Below are positions 1-30,179 of a DNA stretch of 64,000 nt, piece by piece. Position 1 is the stretch's first letter, and every line of letters starts with the position of its first letter. The stretch lies in NCBI GenBank assembly GCA_946406115.1, contig OX291543.1, forward strand, positions 28,174,815 to 28,238,814. The letters are read 5' to 3'. A program made the position numbers and the translations under genes. The notes beneath the pieces were generated by a model. The model had not been told where the DNA came from. It searched no databases and saw only the letters and a list, made by a program, of their open reading frames with translations. Source of the DNA: Apoda limacodes. Lineage: Eukaryota > Arthropoda > Insecta > Lepidoptera > Limacodidae.

Positions 1-366
1 AAGATTTGCTTTAAAATATTTCGCTTTTATTCAAAGTTTTCTCAGTCAGGGGCGTCATTACAACAATAATAAAATAATTAAGAATGACAACGAAATTCAC
101 ACTGATATATCAACTTTTGTCAAATATACTGAAATACATATATAGTGTGGTTTGTACTTATACATGATGATTGCTCTGTGAGAAAAAATATTTTGTGAAA
201 TACGTGACCTAATTAAGAAACATTATTCGTCCGCCAATCTACACTAGGTCGGCGTAGTACACTATCACCTAAACTTCCTTCTCTAGGAAGAAGCTTGTGT
301 TCCTAGCAATGCGACGTACAACGGCTGAGGGAATAACCTAAATTTGATTTTTAAATTTAATTACAG
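1..366 (+). other. Intron of the gene ending at 694
   Basis: AT-rich sequence with no coding signal that I can see. It ends in a pyrimidine-rich stretch and TTACAG, the acceptor of the exon at 367, so it is read as the 3' part of an intron of the gene that enters from the left. Confidence 0.5.
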
Positions 367-694
367 CTGACAGACAACCTAAAGTGGAAAAAAAAAAGGA
401 AGCAGAAAGTGCTGCTGCACTTTTTCTAAGTCATCTTATTGGTCCAAATATATCTGTAAGTATTATTATACCTCTAAATTTTATATGAAATGTCAATACT
501 GAGGTTTTTAATTGAGAAAATAAGTTTCGTGTATAGCTTGGACGCGAAGCACAAAGAATTTCGTACATTGACCTTTTACTTTTTAGCCTGTGTCAGTTGT
601 CAAAATAGTAGTAATTTCTGATGACAACGGTCGGTCATCGCATCTGTGCGATAATTATGCGCGTGCAACAGAGACAAATAGTGACCGGTCATGA
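367..694 (+). CDS. 3' end of an unrecognised gene (last two exons)
   Basis: I see two exons with consensus splice sites. Exon A is 367-455: acceptor TTACAG at 361-366, donor GTAAGT from 456. Its open frame reads DRQPKVEKKKEAESAAALF and ends SHLIGPNIS, with two bases completing a preceding codon. Exon B begins at 587 after TTTTAG and continues in the same frame (phase 0) for 35 codons, starting PVSVVKIVVISDDNGRS, to TGA at 692-694. A poly(A) signal follows at 877. The joined frame stays open, both intron borders are good, and the downstream signal fits a terminal exon, so a real gene entering from upstream is likely. The visible 64 residues show a Lys/Glu-rich stretch and no domain I recognise, so the function is unknown. 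Confidence 0.6.
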
Positions 695-876
695 ACGAAA
701 TTCTACCTGCTTCGCGTCCGTGCTTTCAAACTATAATAGCTATTCTATACTATATATCTGTATGTTTAAAAATGTTTGGAAAATATTTTTTTATTTAATT
801 TAATATGAAAAAGGTATCTTTCTATATTCTCTCATTTATGCAAAATTTGCTGTATTTCTGTAAAAGCTATTAAATC

Positions 877-882
877 AATAAA
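877..882 (+). terminator. Poly(A) signal AATAAA of the upstream gene
   Basis: Canonical AATAAA, 183 bp after the TGA at 692-694. Only about 120 bp separate it from the start codon of the next gene at 1004, so cleavage of the first transcript and the promoter and 5'UTR of the next must share this short spacer. Confidence 0.6.
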
Positions 883-1003
883 GTATTAAAAGATTTAGAA
901 ACCTTGGAATTGCTGTGTTGTATATACGCCAGGTATTTTATTTTATTTCTATTATTTTGAAGTTCGGTACGTTTGTTGACAGCAACATTCATTGCCGAGT
1001 ATT

Positions 1004-3137
1004 ATGCCGTCAGGTCAGAATAATGCTATTGATTCACGTGGTGGCACCGGGATTAATCGTATGGTTCGTGGAAAGGAGTGCTTAGAGGTTAGTTTAATTA
1101 TGAGTAATTTTAACAGTTTAATTTTTTTAGAAGTCAATAGTAAACGATCTTAATGCTATTGCTTTAAAAAAAAAAGTTAAATACTTATATTATGTATAAT
1201 AAATAATTTAACATAATATGTTATATTTTATGTTACAATAGGTTTACAGCGTTAGATCATATCGTCAACCTGAACCTTCCGTCTATAACTTCTATTCGGG
1301 TCCACAAAATGATACAAGTAGTCAGTTCAAGGCAGCACAACGATGGTGGAACGACACTCGAAAACTTTCTGAATCTATGTCTAAGAAAATAAAAAAAGAA
1401 ACAGTTAAATCAAAGTATGATCAAGGAACACAAACCGAAATTGAATACCAATTACCGCAAATAGCTAAGATGGAATCTGTTATCAATAACCTGTATGCTA
1501 AAATTAAAGTATTGGAATCACAATTAGAGATGAAGCGGAGAGTTCCATCTTGGCAGAGAAATCCACCGGCATCAACCAACCGACATTCGAACTCCCCCAT
1601 TAACGAGGAATGGAATTTGACAAGAAACAATAAGGAACAAATTAGTCTGAATACAACATACGATATTTATTCGGTGAGTAACATTAGCAGAATGCATCAT
1701 GAAGTTAATAGCCTTCTTTGCAACTGCATATTCACCTGACAAAAAGAGTTTTACAATCGTGCAAAAAGTGCGAAATAAGGACTTTTCACGCCTCATCTAG
1801 TGCGCCTTCTATGAAATTTAAAAACTATTAATAAATTGACACATATGTGAACCTTGATATAGCCTAATCACGAATCATTTAGATTTTATTACTAATAGCT
1901 TTCCTAAATTATAGATTTTTTTATGTACTTCAATACAGATTATTTATTTTTTAATTGCTTTAAAGTGTTATGTAAGATTATGTTAAGGTTAAAATCAGCA
2001 AATTGTAAATAGATTGTAAAGTAAATTGTTGCCGACGCTCAAAGTGACGAAGTATTCTTAGAAACCTATTTACTGGAATAAAACATTTATGATTTGATTT
2101 CATCAGATACCGCAAATAGTATATGAGCTACGTTTTTTAAATTTTAACTGTTTAACATTAAATATAAATGACCTTATTAGATACATTACATTCTATCTTT
2201 TCAGCCAAATGAGCATATCACGGAAACGGATACTGATGATTCAGATTACATTGTGAAGCCTGGTCGTAATACCACCAAAAAGGTGTTATGTAAACGCAAT
2301 GATAACGTAGACAATAAAGAAATGGTAACATGATTGCAAAAAATATATACTTCTTTATGGTTCAATTACTTACATTACATAATAAATATGAGAGAATTTT
2401 TTCAGTTGCCAATTGGACAAGGTAATGCCAAAATTCCTGCTAGAGTTTTGAGGCAAATGGATTGGACATCTTATACAAATGCTACACGAAAACTTCTGAC
2501 ATCTGTTTTTTCTCGCAGGTAAGGAAAATCTTTATCACTACTTTTTACTGTAGTTATCTACACATTCAAAGAGCCGTAAATGTGGTTACGTAAATGTGCT
2601 TATATATATATATAGTTTAATAAAACAAGTAAATTGTATATTTTGCAGAGTTTTAGCTACACATTCATTGACGGGAAAACCATCGCCTGCCTTTCCAGAT
2701 AAGCCAGCCAAGAAAAGATTAAACTCTACATTAGTAAATGACATTGTTCAAACTGTAGTTGAGAGATGCAATGTTCCAGAAAATGTTGTGAGGTTGGTGC
2801 ATTCTATCGTTGTTTAAGTTAAATAAGATTTAAGGGTTAAGACGAAATTGTCAGTGCTTCTCGCATACACACGAATACAGTAATATTTATGCTTAAATTA
2901 TTTCTTTTTTTTTTTTTCTGAAGAAGATGGAGTGAAAAGCAAAATTTTTTAATTTTAATGTCCACTTAACCTGTGATTTTTTACAGGACAAGTATAACTA
3001 CAAAATGTGCAGATGAAAGCAAAATGTATCGAAGCCGCCAGAAAAATAAAATGAAGTTAAAATTTCAAAAGAGAAGTCAAGAAAATGTACCACCAGCGAC
3101 AAGCGATGATTCTTCAGATTCGGACATTACCTACTGA
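1004..3137 (+). CDS. Coiled-coil/BEN-domain protein, 6 exons, 347 aa
   Basis: Exons are 1004-1087, 1242-1673, 2205-2324, 2406-2518, 2649-2792 and 2987-3137, all with GT-AG introns (81-531 bp), giving 347 residues. The ATG at 1004 follows an in-frame TGA at 977-979. Residues about 88-120 (from QLPQIAKMESVINNLYAKIK) look like a coiled coil after a polar N-terminus. Residues 213 to about 315 form a BEN domain: IPARVLRQMDW, RKLLTSVFSRRVLATHSLTG, LNSTLVNDIVQTVVERC, and the closing VRTSITTKCADE. BEN domains bind DNA or chromatin. Insect proteins with a coiled coil plus a single C-terminal BEN domain (insensitive, the ELBA subunits) and vertebrate BEND5/6 act mainly as sequence-specific repressors or insulator factors in the nucleus. 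The tail is basic, then acidic and Ser-rich (SDDSSDSDITY). A repressor role is inferred from the family, and the exact orthologue cannot be named. A poly(A) signal follows at 3285. Confidence 0.85.
1920..2105 (+). repeat. LINE 3'-tail-like fragment in intron 2 of the BEN gene
   Basis: The end of this stretch (TTCTTAGAAACCTATTTACT, then an ATAAAACATT run and a TGATTTGATTT tail) matches by eye the 3' ends of the dispersed repeat seen at 23.05-23.64, 35.62-35.95 and 48.23-48.50 kb. It is a short, old 3'-truncated retroelement piece. Confidence 0.4.
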
Positions 3138-3284
3138 GAGCTCATAGTTTCTTCGATAACCAGTTTTTAATAGCGAGATATTGTTACCTACTCTACCAGT
3201 GCAATCTTTTATAAATCTGTGCAATGTTTGTGAATATTGTTATGTGATGTGATATTCATAATTTCGTAAATATATTGATGGAGA

Positions 3285-3290
3285 AATAAA
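3285..3290 (+). terminator. Poly(A) signal AATAAA of the BEN-domain gene
   Basis: AATAAA lies 148 bp after the TGA at 3135-3137 and is followed by a short A-run. It gives a compact 3'UTR of about 165-170 nt. Confidence 0.65.
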
Positions 3291-3339
3291 AAAAAAATTT
3301 AATTGTCCACATACGTAAAATTTAACACCGTATATTATC

Positions 3340-3610
3340 ATAAGCCTTTAGACGTCATACGCATCAGGCGGCATGCCACCCTGCTGCCACCTGCTGTTGA
3401 TTCTATGAATGGGGCAGGCCGGTGACAACGTTGTTTTCTAAAAATTTGAAAAGAGTAGTAAGAAGTCCGCGATATATTTAAATATTCTAGATTCTTGGAA
3501 AGGAAGTCGTTCGTCCTCGTTCGTTGTTTCAGCCGGAATACGTCCACTGCTAAGCGTAGGCCTCCCCTATATGTCTCCACAACGGCTGGTCTTGAGCCAC
3601 CCGCGCCCAA
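3340..3610 (-). repeat. RTE-like LINE 3' fragment (minus strand)
   Basis: The minus strand of 3530-3608 reads CAGCCGTTGTGGAGACATAT, then AGGCCTACGCTTAGCAGTGG. This is the familiar 3' terminal segment of lepidopteran RTE-type LINEs (a decayed form of a tail like EAYVQQWT). The adjoining 3340-3530 bases are GC-richer than the surroundings and probably belong to the same or a nested repeat. Confidence 0.45.
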
Positions 3611-3659
3611 CTTCTATTTTTTATGAAAATATTTTATAATCACGTTATTAAATAAAATG

Positions 3660-3960
3660 TGTATGTTTACATGACTTACAAAACCAGCTAAGTGCAATTC
3701 TTGCCCGCGCAACGATGGTCCCGTACAAACCAATTAAATGTAGATAGTTCTTATGTCATGAGATATGCCTCAATTTTCAGTTTTTGTTTTTTTTCCTGTA
3801 TTTGTGATGTAAAAACTTGCTTCTTGCCAAATTTCATGATTCTGTTTTGATTTATTTGTGTCACAATATGCGACAAAAATTACCGTATTTTTGGCATATT
3901 TTTTATTGCATTGACTTAGAAGCTTCAATAGGGAAACCAGAGTCAAGTTGAGAAATGTCT
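3660..3960 (-). repeat. Dispersed repeat, minus copy of the 29.5/61.2 kb family
   Basis: The reverse complement of 3770-3850 matches by eye the segment at 29,785-29,870: AATCATGAAATTTGGCAAGA, the A-rich stretch after it, then the AAACTTGATCTCATGA-like stretch. Further copies lie on the + strand at 61.15-61.68 kb. It is a non-coding interspersed element of uncertain class. Confidence 0.45.
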
Positions 3961-4905
3961 TTCATTCTATTATTTGTAGTTAGATGACCTCTAATGTAAT
4001 AGTAGTGTATAGTATGTAAATTAAAATTGCAACTAAAAATTTAAATTTTTTTTTTAACAGAAACTGCAATATAATCCAACTGCAAAAATTTACTAGGATC
4101 ATGATGATATAAATATAAGACTCTAAAGCAGTCATAATTTTGACAAAACATTGAGTTGTTTTCTTTACATTAAAAATTTGCTGTAAAAATTGTCAAATGG
4201 CAACTAAAGATCTAACATATAGCTTGTTTTTCTGTCTTTGTAAGGGGCAGATTTTTTAATTTTAAGTGGCTTTTTGAAAATGACATAATCTTATTGTTGA
4301 AAATTCACTTCATTCAATGAACTCGTAAATATTAATTACTAAACAGCATTAACTCTATTTAGATATAAAATGGACAGTGATTAAATAGTATTTATTCTAC
4401 ACAACTATAAAAATCTCAACTATTAACTTGTGACCACTGTTCGATTAGACAATTTTAAAGCAAATATTGAAATGAAAATTCCATTTTTACATTCCATGCA
4501 TGATATAATTATTATAATCTATAATTATAATAATTTTAATGATTTCTTAAGTAATGAGTTCGAGCTAGTGCTTAAAAAAAAATCTTTTAGGCTAAATGAT
4601 AAAATGAAATTCAAGGACTGGGCTACTGTAGGAATACACCGAAGTCGAACTATGACTGGCGCATTTGCAAGTTTGTACAAAGTCTATGGGCAAACAAATC
4701 TATCTACCCTCTTTCTTTTTCGTTTTGTTACGGAACTACTGGAAGTCACTCATAAGTCACCACGACAGTATATACTCACTGTGTTATGACTGTTTTTTAT
4801 TAATCCTAACAATGGATTCCACGTATTCGACAATTTAAACCCATCTTCCCTATTGAAGTTATATATTTATTAATATATATAAATATAAATAAATTAATAA
4901 TGACG
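3961..4905. other. Intergenic AT-rich stretch, nothing recognised
   Basis: Very AT-rich DNA. A 119-codon open stretch at 4430-4789 on the + strand has biased low-complexity composition (runs of Ile, Asn, Lys and Phe) and resembles no family I know. I do not call it a gene. Confidence 0.4.
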
Positions 4906-4909
4906 ATAC

Positions 4910-5330
4910 AGTCTTTATTTTGCAAAAGAGAGCAGTACGGTCCATCTATTAATTGGGACCTAGAATTGCTCTTTGGGAACTATTTCGGGAATTTGATATT
5001 TTAACTGTTCCTTGTCAATATATCTTCGCTTGTATAATGTATGTACGCAAAAATTGACACTTATTTGCTAAAAATAGTGACCTACACAGTGTTTATTCAA
5101 GGAATAAAGATAAATTGGTAGTTCCAAAATGTCGTCTTTAGGAGGTAATAAGATACAAAGTATATTTTTACAATAAAATTCAAGAACATGTAGTTAATTT
5201 ACCCTCAAATAAATTTAAAATATATGTCAAAGATAGTTTAATAAAAAAAGCTATTACAAACTTGATAATAAAATAAATAATAAAAATACTTGGAAAAATT
5301 AGAATTAATTGATATGTAATTTGTGACGTG
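4910..5330 (+). pseudogene. LINE ORF2 C-terminal remnant (jockey/CR1-like)
   Basis: Conceptual translation in shifting + frames gives fragments typical of the C-terminal region of insect non-LTR reverse transcriptase ORFs: KRAVRSIY, LGPRIALWELFREFDILTVP, CQYIFACIMYVRKN, then NKDKLVVPKCRL and INLKYMSKIV. Stops and frameshifts break it. It is a 5'-truncated, dead insertion in the spacer upstream of DDX46, and the reverse transcriptase core itself is absent. Confidence 0.6.
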
Positions 5331-5559
5331 ATAGTGTAAGGCTATATAGTATTTAATATGAAGTTGAAAATATAAAAGATTAACTGCTGACTTGCAGGTT
5401 CACGGTAGTAAATCATTCCGAACCGGTGGTAATTTTGTGGTTATTTTTTAAATTAATAATTAAACTGACGAATCAAAAGTGCTGTATACAAGTCCATTTG
5501 AATAAAAAAGTTTGAGTATGAGTTAATTATCTTCACGGATAAAGAATATCTGTGCCAAA

Positions 5560-5625
5560 CATAGAGCAACACTTCCCGACATGGCCACGTCAGGATGCCA
5601 TGTTGCTCTATAGTGCCCAACGATC
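5560..5625. repeat. Imperfect hairpin around ATAGAGCAAC
   Basis: ATAGAGCAAC...CATGGC on the left pairs with GCCATGTTGCTCTAT on the right. The left arm carries about 9 extra bases between its two halves, so the structure is a bulged stem. It lies directly before the GC-rich retroelement module at 5630 and may be part of it. Confidence 0.4.
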
Positions 5626-5629
5626 TACG

Positions 5630-5870
5630 CCTAATTTATAACGGGGAACTCCCCTCCTGGCGGTGACTCACCTTCGGGTTCGAGGCTCACGCCGGTCGAA
5701 GGGACGCCCCCGAGAGCGACAACCCAAGCCGAGGCTCTCCCCGCAGGGAGCCCTTGAGCGTTGGGCGCTATATGGGCTGAGGCTCCTTCAGAGTCTCGCC
5801 CCAAAAAGCCCAGTGAAGCAGTAATGGCTGCAACAGCCTACTGCATTGTCAGTTCAGAAAAAAAAAGCCT
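5630..5870 (+). repeat. GC-rich retroelement/SINE-like module with A-tail
   Basis: A sharply GC-rich island ending in an A-run. Its last 140 bases recur at about 26,797-26,925 in the last DDX46 intron: GAGCGACAACCCAAG, then TATGGGCTGAG, TCAGAGTCTCGCCCCAAAAA, and GTGAAGCAGTAAT before the A-tail. Shared 3' ends with an A-tail and different 5' lengths indicate retroposed copies of one SINE or LINE 3' family. Confidence 0.55.
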
Positions 5871-5967
5871 AATTTTGCCTATACATCCATCATAAAGAAA
5901 CCAGCTGGGCGGTTGTCTTACTCTAAAGGTGATCGTTCTTATGTCAATTTGCATTACAATTGAGTAG

Positions 5968-5988
5968 GTATTGTGTGTGTGTGTGTGA
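5968..5988. repeat. (TG)n microsatellite
   Basis: A short run of about eight TG dinucleotides in the spacer between the BEN-domain gene and DDX46. Confidence 0.7.
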
Positions 5989-6441
5989 GTGCTTCAAATC
6001 ACCATTTTAGCATTACTTGGATTAGTTATTGGACACGATAAAATGAGGATATTAGGTATTTGTTATGGGCCTAAGATGTGGTAAGACTATAAATAAAACA
6101 CTTTTATACAGTCGGTTGGTGGAAATTTAATATAGTTTGTTAAATTTTATTAGGTCCAAATTGACTTAATGTCCTTTATGTCTGTAATAGTAACTTCACT
6201 AGTTCCCCATAATCGATTATTTGCGTAGTCGATAAAATTTTGAACTCTATTCACATTATTTTTTTTGCTACTGAAATTAAAAAAGTTTGGTTTGTTTACG
6301 GTAAAACTAGTTTGTTCTTCGGTTATCTGTGTTGGTGATATCAAGCAGAAAGGGATAAATAGTCTATTTACTAGATTAATTTAGTCTAGATTTATTCACA
6401 CAGGCTTGAAGATTTCGTAATAAAGGCGAAAGGCACTAAAT

Positions 6442-27520
<21,079 letters not shown>

Positions 27521-27532
27521 AATTGTTCGATG

Positions 27533-27542
27533 AATTTAATAT
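27533..27542 (+). terminator. Possible variant poly(A) signal of DDX46
   Basis: No AATAAA follows the TAA at 27,518-27,520. TTTAATATAAAG, a variant hexamer of the AATATA/ATATAAA type, lies about 15-20 bp after the stop, and a T/GT-rich stretch follows. That suggests a very short 3'UTR. Weak evidence. Confidence 0.3.
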
Positions 27543-27575
27543 AAAGTGGCGTCTCCTTAATTTGTATTTTATTTT

Positions 27576-27905
27576 GTGTAGCGTTTGCCAGTGGCTCTAC
27601 CCACCCTAAACTCGGTTTTCGGCTACGATTCTTACGGCAACTCCTTAATTATAGAAAAAAAACCGACTCACACTTGACGTTTTCAAGTAGCCAATGTCCT
27701 TCCCAGAGACTCAAATTATTTCTACGCTAATTTCATTTTAATTGGTACAGTGGTTTAATTATTGATAAGAGGTAACTGACATATAGAGTTACTTTCGCAA
27801 TTATAATATTAGTATGTATAGCTTTTGCCAGCAGCTCCACCTACCCTAAATTTGGATATCGGCTTGGGATATTACGGTAACTCTATGATTAGTAAAGAAG
27901 TTTAC
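27576..27905 (-). mobile_element. Two Helitron-type copies in tandem, minus strand
   Basis: The first (27,576 to about 27,818) runs from GTTTGCCAGTGGCTCTACCC to TTTCGCAATTATAATATTAG, the reverse of the TCCTACTAATATTATAA start. A second, truncated copy begins at once (AGCTTTTGCCAGCAGCTCCA) and stops near 27,905, where the next LINE remnant starts. The family is the same as at 33,502 and 38,902. Confidence 0.55.
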
Positions 27906-27949
27906 TATAGCAAATCGCCTTTGCGCCTGATGTAAAGCGCCATTACTCG

Positions 27950-28670
27950 CGAGCTGCCAATGCTTTAAAAATCTAATAACTTCCTTCTTGAAGAACCCCA
28001 TATCATATAGTCTTTAGAGACAATTTTGGTAGGGAGCTTATTTACAACTTTATCGTTCACGGGAGGAAGTTCCTCTCAAATCGCACTTTACGTGACCATT
28101 TAGGTTCCAAGGTAAGTATGGATTTCTTGTTGATGACCATTATACAAGCAATAAAACACACAGGGAGGCAAACTCTCTGCTGAGACGAATCAAGTTAGAG
28201 TTCGATACGGTTCGGGCTCAAAAGGGCCAAGCTGGTATCCTCACCTGCTCAGAGAAGGCAGCAGTACTCCATGAGGGGACCTGCGACTTATGAAAGAACA
28301 ACTTGTCCCTGAGGTGAAGTACTGCTTCGCTCTGTTGAGTACCTAAACCAAGTCTTTTGGACGTCAGCATCACCTTGTCTTCCAACTGATCATCGCCAAG
28401 CATCCCAATGCTCTTGATTTGAGGCGTGTTTCTGAATTAGGTGGAACAAGTTTTGCTTACCCCAGTCTGTCAGAGTGGTCTCGAGGTTCGCCACAAGTCC
28501 TTTGCGGTTTTTCTTCACAACCGAACGTGGGATGAGCGTCTCCGGTACACAGAAATACTCTTCTTCAGGTTAGTTTAGTTGGTCGCTGTTTTTTGTAAGG
28601 TGGAGGTATTACCCCAGTTCGGCCTGCTCATTTGAGAGAGTACTTACTGTGCCCTCCCTCTACTAAAAAT
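27950..28670 (-). pseudogene. Internally deleted jockey-like LINE copy (decayed)
   Basis: A minus-strand relative of the 33.82-35.64 kb element, with the same order from the 3' side: CTTCTTGAAGAACCCCATAT, CGGGAGGAAGTTCCTCTCAA, CACACAGGGAGGCAAA, CAGCAGTACTCCATGAGG, ACCGAACGTGGGATGAGCGT. It then jumps at about 28,570 straight to the 5' leader (GTAAGGTGGAGGTATTACCC, GTGCCCTCCCTCTACT). The endonuclease and most of the reverse transcriptase are gone. Homologous parts encode only the C-terminal section of ORF2, broken by stops. Confidence 0.7.
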
Positions 28671-29170
28671 GCTTGGTAATCACTGAACGAAATGTGGTTG
28701 TCTCGCTTATTATACGAATTATAAAGTTTCTTGTTTACGTGTAGCCTCTGGCAATGTCACGCCGTTCAGAAAACTAACTTACGAACGATAGGGCTTTGAC
28801 ATTAACCTATCCGGAATTAACCCTAGTAGTAGTAGAATAAAGAACGTTTGCTATCGTAATTCGTTAATAACTCGTTGGAGCTATAAAATAAGGTTGACTG
28901 GTAGGTATCTTTATTTCATTGATTGATGCAGAAGGTAGGTTAAAAAACTTTGAATGAAGCAAAGGGGAAGCAGTTATTGGTCATTCCACACAGCGTGTAC
29001 ACTACGGAAAGTCAGAGCCAATAGTCACTCTTAAATGTTTTAGTTCTTCTATAATAGAAAGCCAAAGTCTGAAAGTAGAAGGCAAATAGGAAGCAATTTT
29101 TGGGCACCATTGCAAGGTCAGAAAATAAGGAAAAGTACTTTATCTTATCCTCGATATCATCCCATTGTTG
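28671..29170. other. Intergenic stretch, nothing recognised
   Basis: AT-rich sequence with no splice-bounded open frame and no repeat that I can match elsewhere in the window. Confidence 0.4.
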
Positions 29171-29174
29171 TACC

Positions 29175-29390
29175 TAGGTGGTTAGTACACAGATATAAAT
29201 AAAATTAAATAAATAGATACATTATACGAAGGGAGGGGTACGATCCCCGGACAGGATTTTTACGTTTGTCTTCGAGTCTGGGTGTTTTCTATGTATAAAT
29301 ATATGTATTTACAAAAAAAGGATATTATTAGTAGTAGGCATTTGTAACCGTTGTCTGGTACCCATAGTACAATTTGATTCATTTTGGAGT
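29175..29390 (+). mobile_element. tRNA-derived SINE copy (plus)
   Basis: A B-box-like GGTACGATCCCCGGACAG at about 29,237 is followed by CGTTTGTCTTCGAGTCTGGG, ATATATGTATTTAC and CCGTTGTCTGGTACCCATAG. This is the same order as the reverse complement of 9000-9250. The tRNA-like head is worn. Confidence 0.55.
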
Positions 29391-29509
29391 AGAAAGACGA
29401 TGTGCTTCATGTTCAGAAAAAGTTTATATCGCTAACCCTTTTATTGAAAAAGATTATATTAATCAATTTTTAAGATTGTTGATATTAACCTCCCCACGGG
29501 CTATTTAAC

Positions 29510-29955
29510 GGAACTTTTAAGGGGTCCGTAACTCAAAAGGAAAAAGGAACCCTAATAGGATTACTTGGTTGTCCTTCTGTCTGTTTGTCTGTCAATACCC
29601 TTTTTCTTAGGAACGCGTGAAGGTATCAAGTTGAAATTAATATCTAATACTATGATACTTGAAGCTATAAAAAAGTCAAGCTTCTAAGATAACGCAATAC
29701 AAAAATACGGCTGAAATACGGTCATAAGAGTCGCATAAAGTGACACAAATCAAAACGTATGGGGTACTTCCTGTTGACCTAGAATCATGAAATTTGGCAA
29801 GAAGCAGGATGTCACATCACAAATATAGGAAAAAATCCAAAAGCTGATAAATAAGGCATGAACCTGTGAAACTTGATCTCATGATGGAAGAACTATGTAC
29901 ATACAATTAGTTTATACGGAACCCTTGGGGCGCAAGCCGGACTAACTTTAATCGG
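29510..29955 (+). repeat. Dispersed repeat GGGGTCCGTAACTC...ACGGAACCCTTGGGG
   Basis: The edges GGGTCCGTAACTCAAAAGG and TACGGAACCCTTGGGGCGCA form an imperfect inverted pair. The inside has CTGTCTGTTTGTCTGTCAA, GGAACGCGTGAAGGTATCAA and AATCATGAAATTTGGCAAGA, shared with 61.15-61.68 kb and, reversed, with 3.66-3.96 kb. No coding frame; class uncertain. Confidence 0.55.
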
Positions 29956-30136
29956 ATTGGTAGTTATTGAAATTAGAACGTTTGAACATACGCATGGAGC
30001 GAAGCAGGTCCCTGTATTAAAAAACGTCTGTTGTAACCTGGAATTAAATCGTTTTTGAGTAACTGAGTGCAATAAGCGTAACTGAGTGATAGATCGAGGA
30101 TTGACAGATTGACTCAGCGATTGACGATCTCATAAA

Positions 30137-30170
30137 CGTCAAGTGCAGAATAAAATTTCCGCACTTGACG
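30137..30170. repeat. Hairpin CGTCAAGTGC/GCACTTGACG
   Basis: A perfect 10-bp stem with a 14-nt loop in intergenic DNA. Function unknown. Confidence 0.5.
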
Positions 30171-30179
30171 CTGCGTAAG

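Noticed and set aside
4430..4789. 119-codon open stretch on the + strand
   Set aside because: Low-complexity Ile/Asn/Lys/Phe composition in AT-rich DNA, no recognisable domain, no splice or poly(A) context; it also lacks an ATG at its first codon (reads TTG).
6150..6344. 64-codon minus-strand open stretch next to the DDX46 start, suggesting a divergent gene
   Set aside because: It opens with TTG and has no ATG before an upstream stop; no splice-supported partner exon was found.
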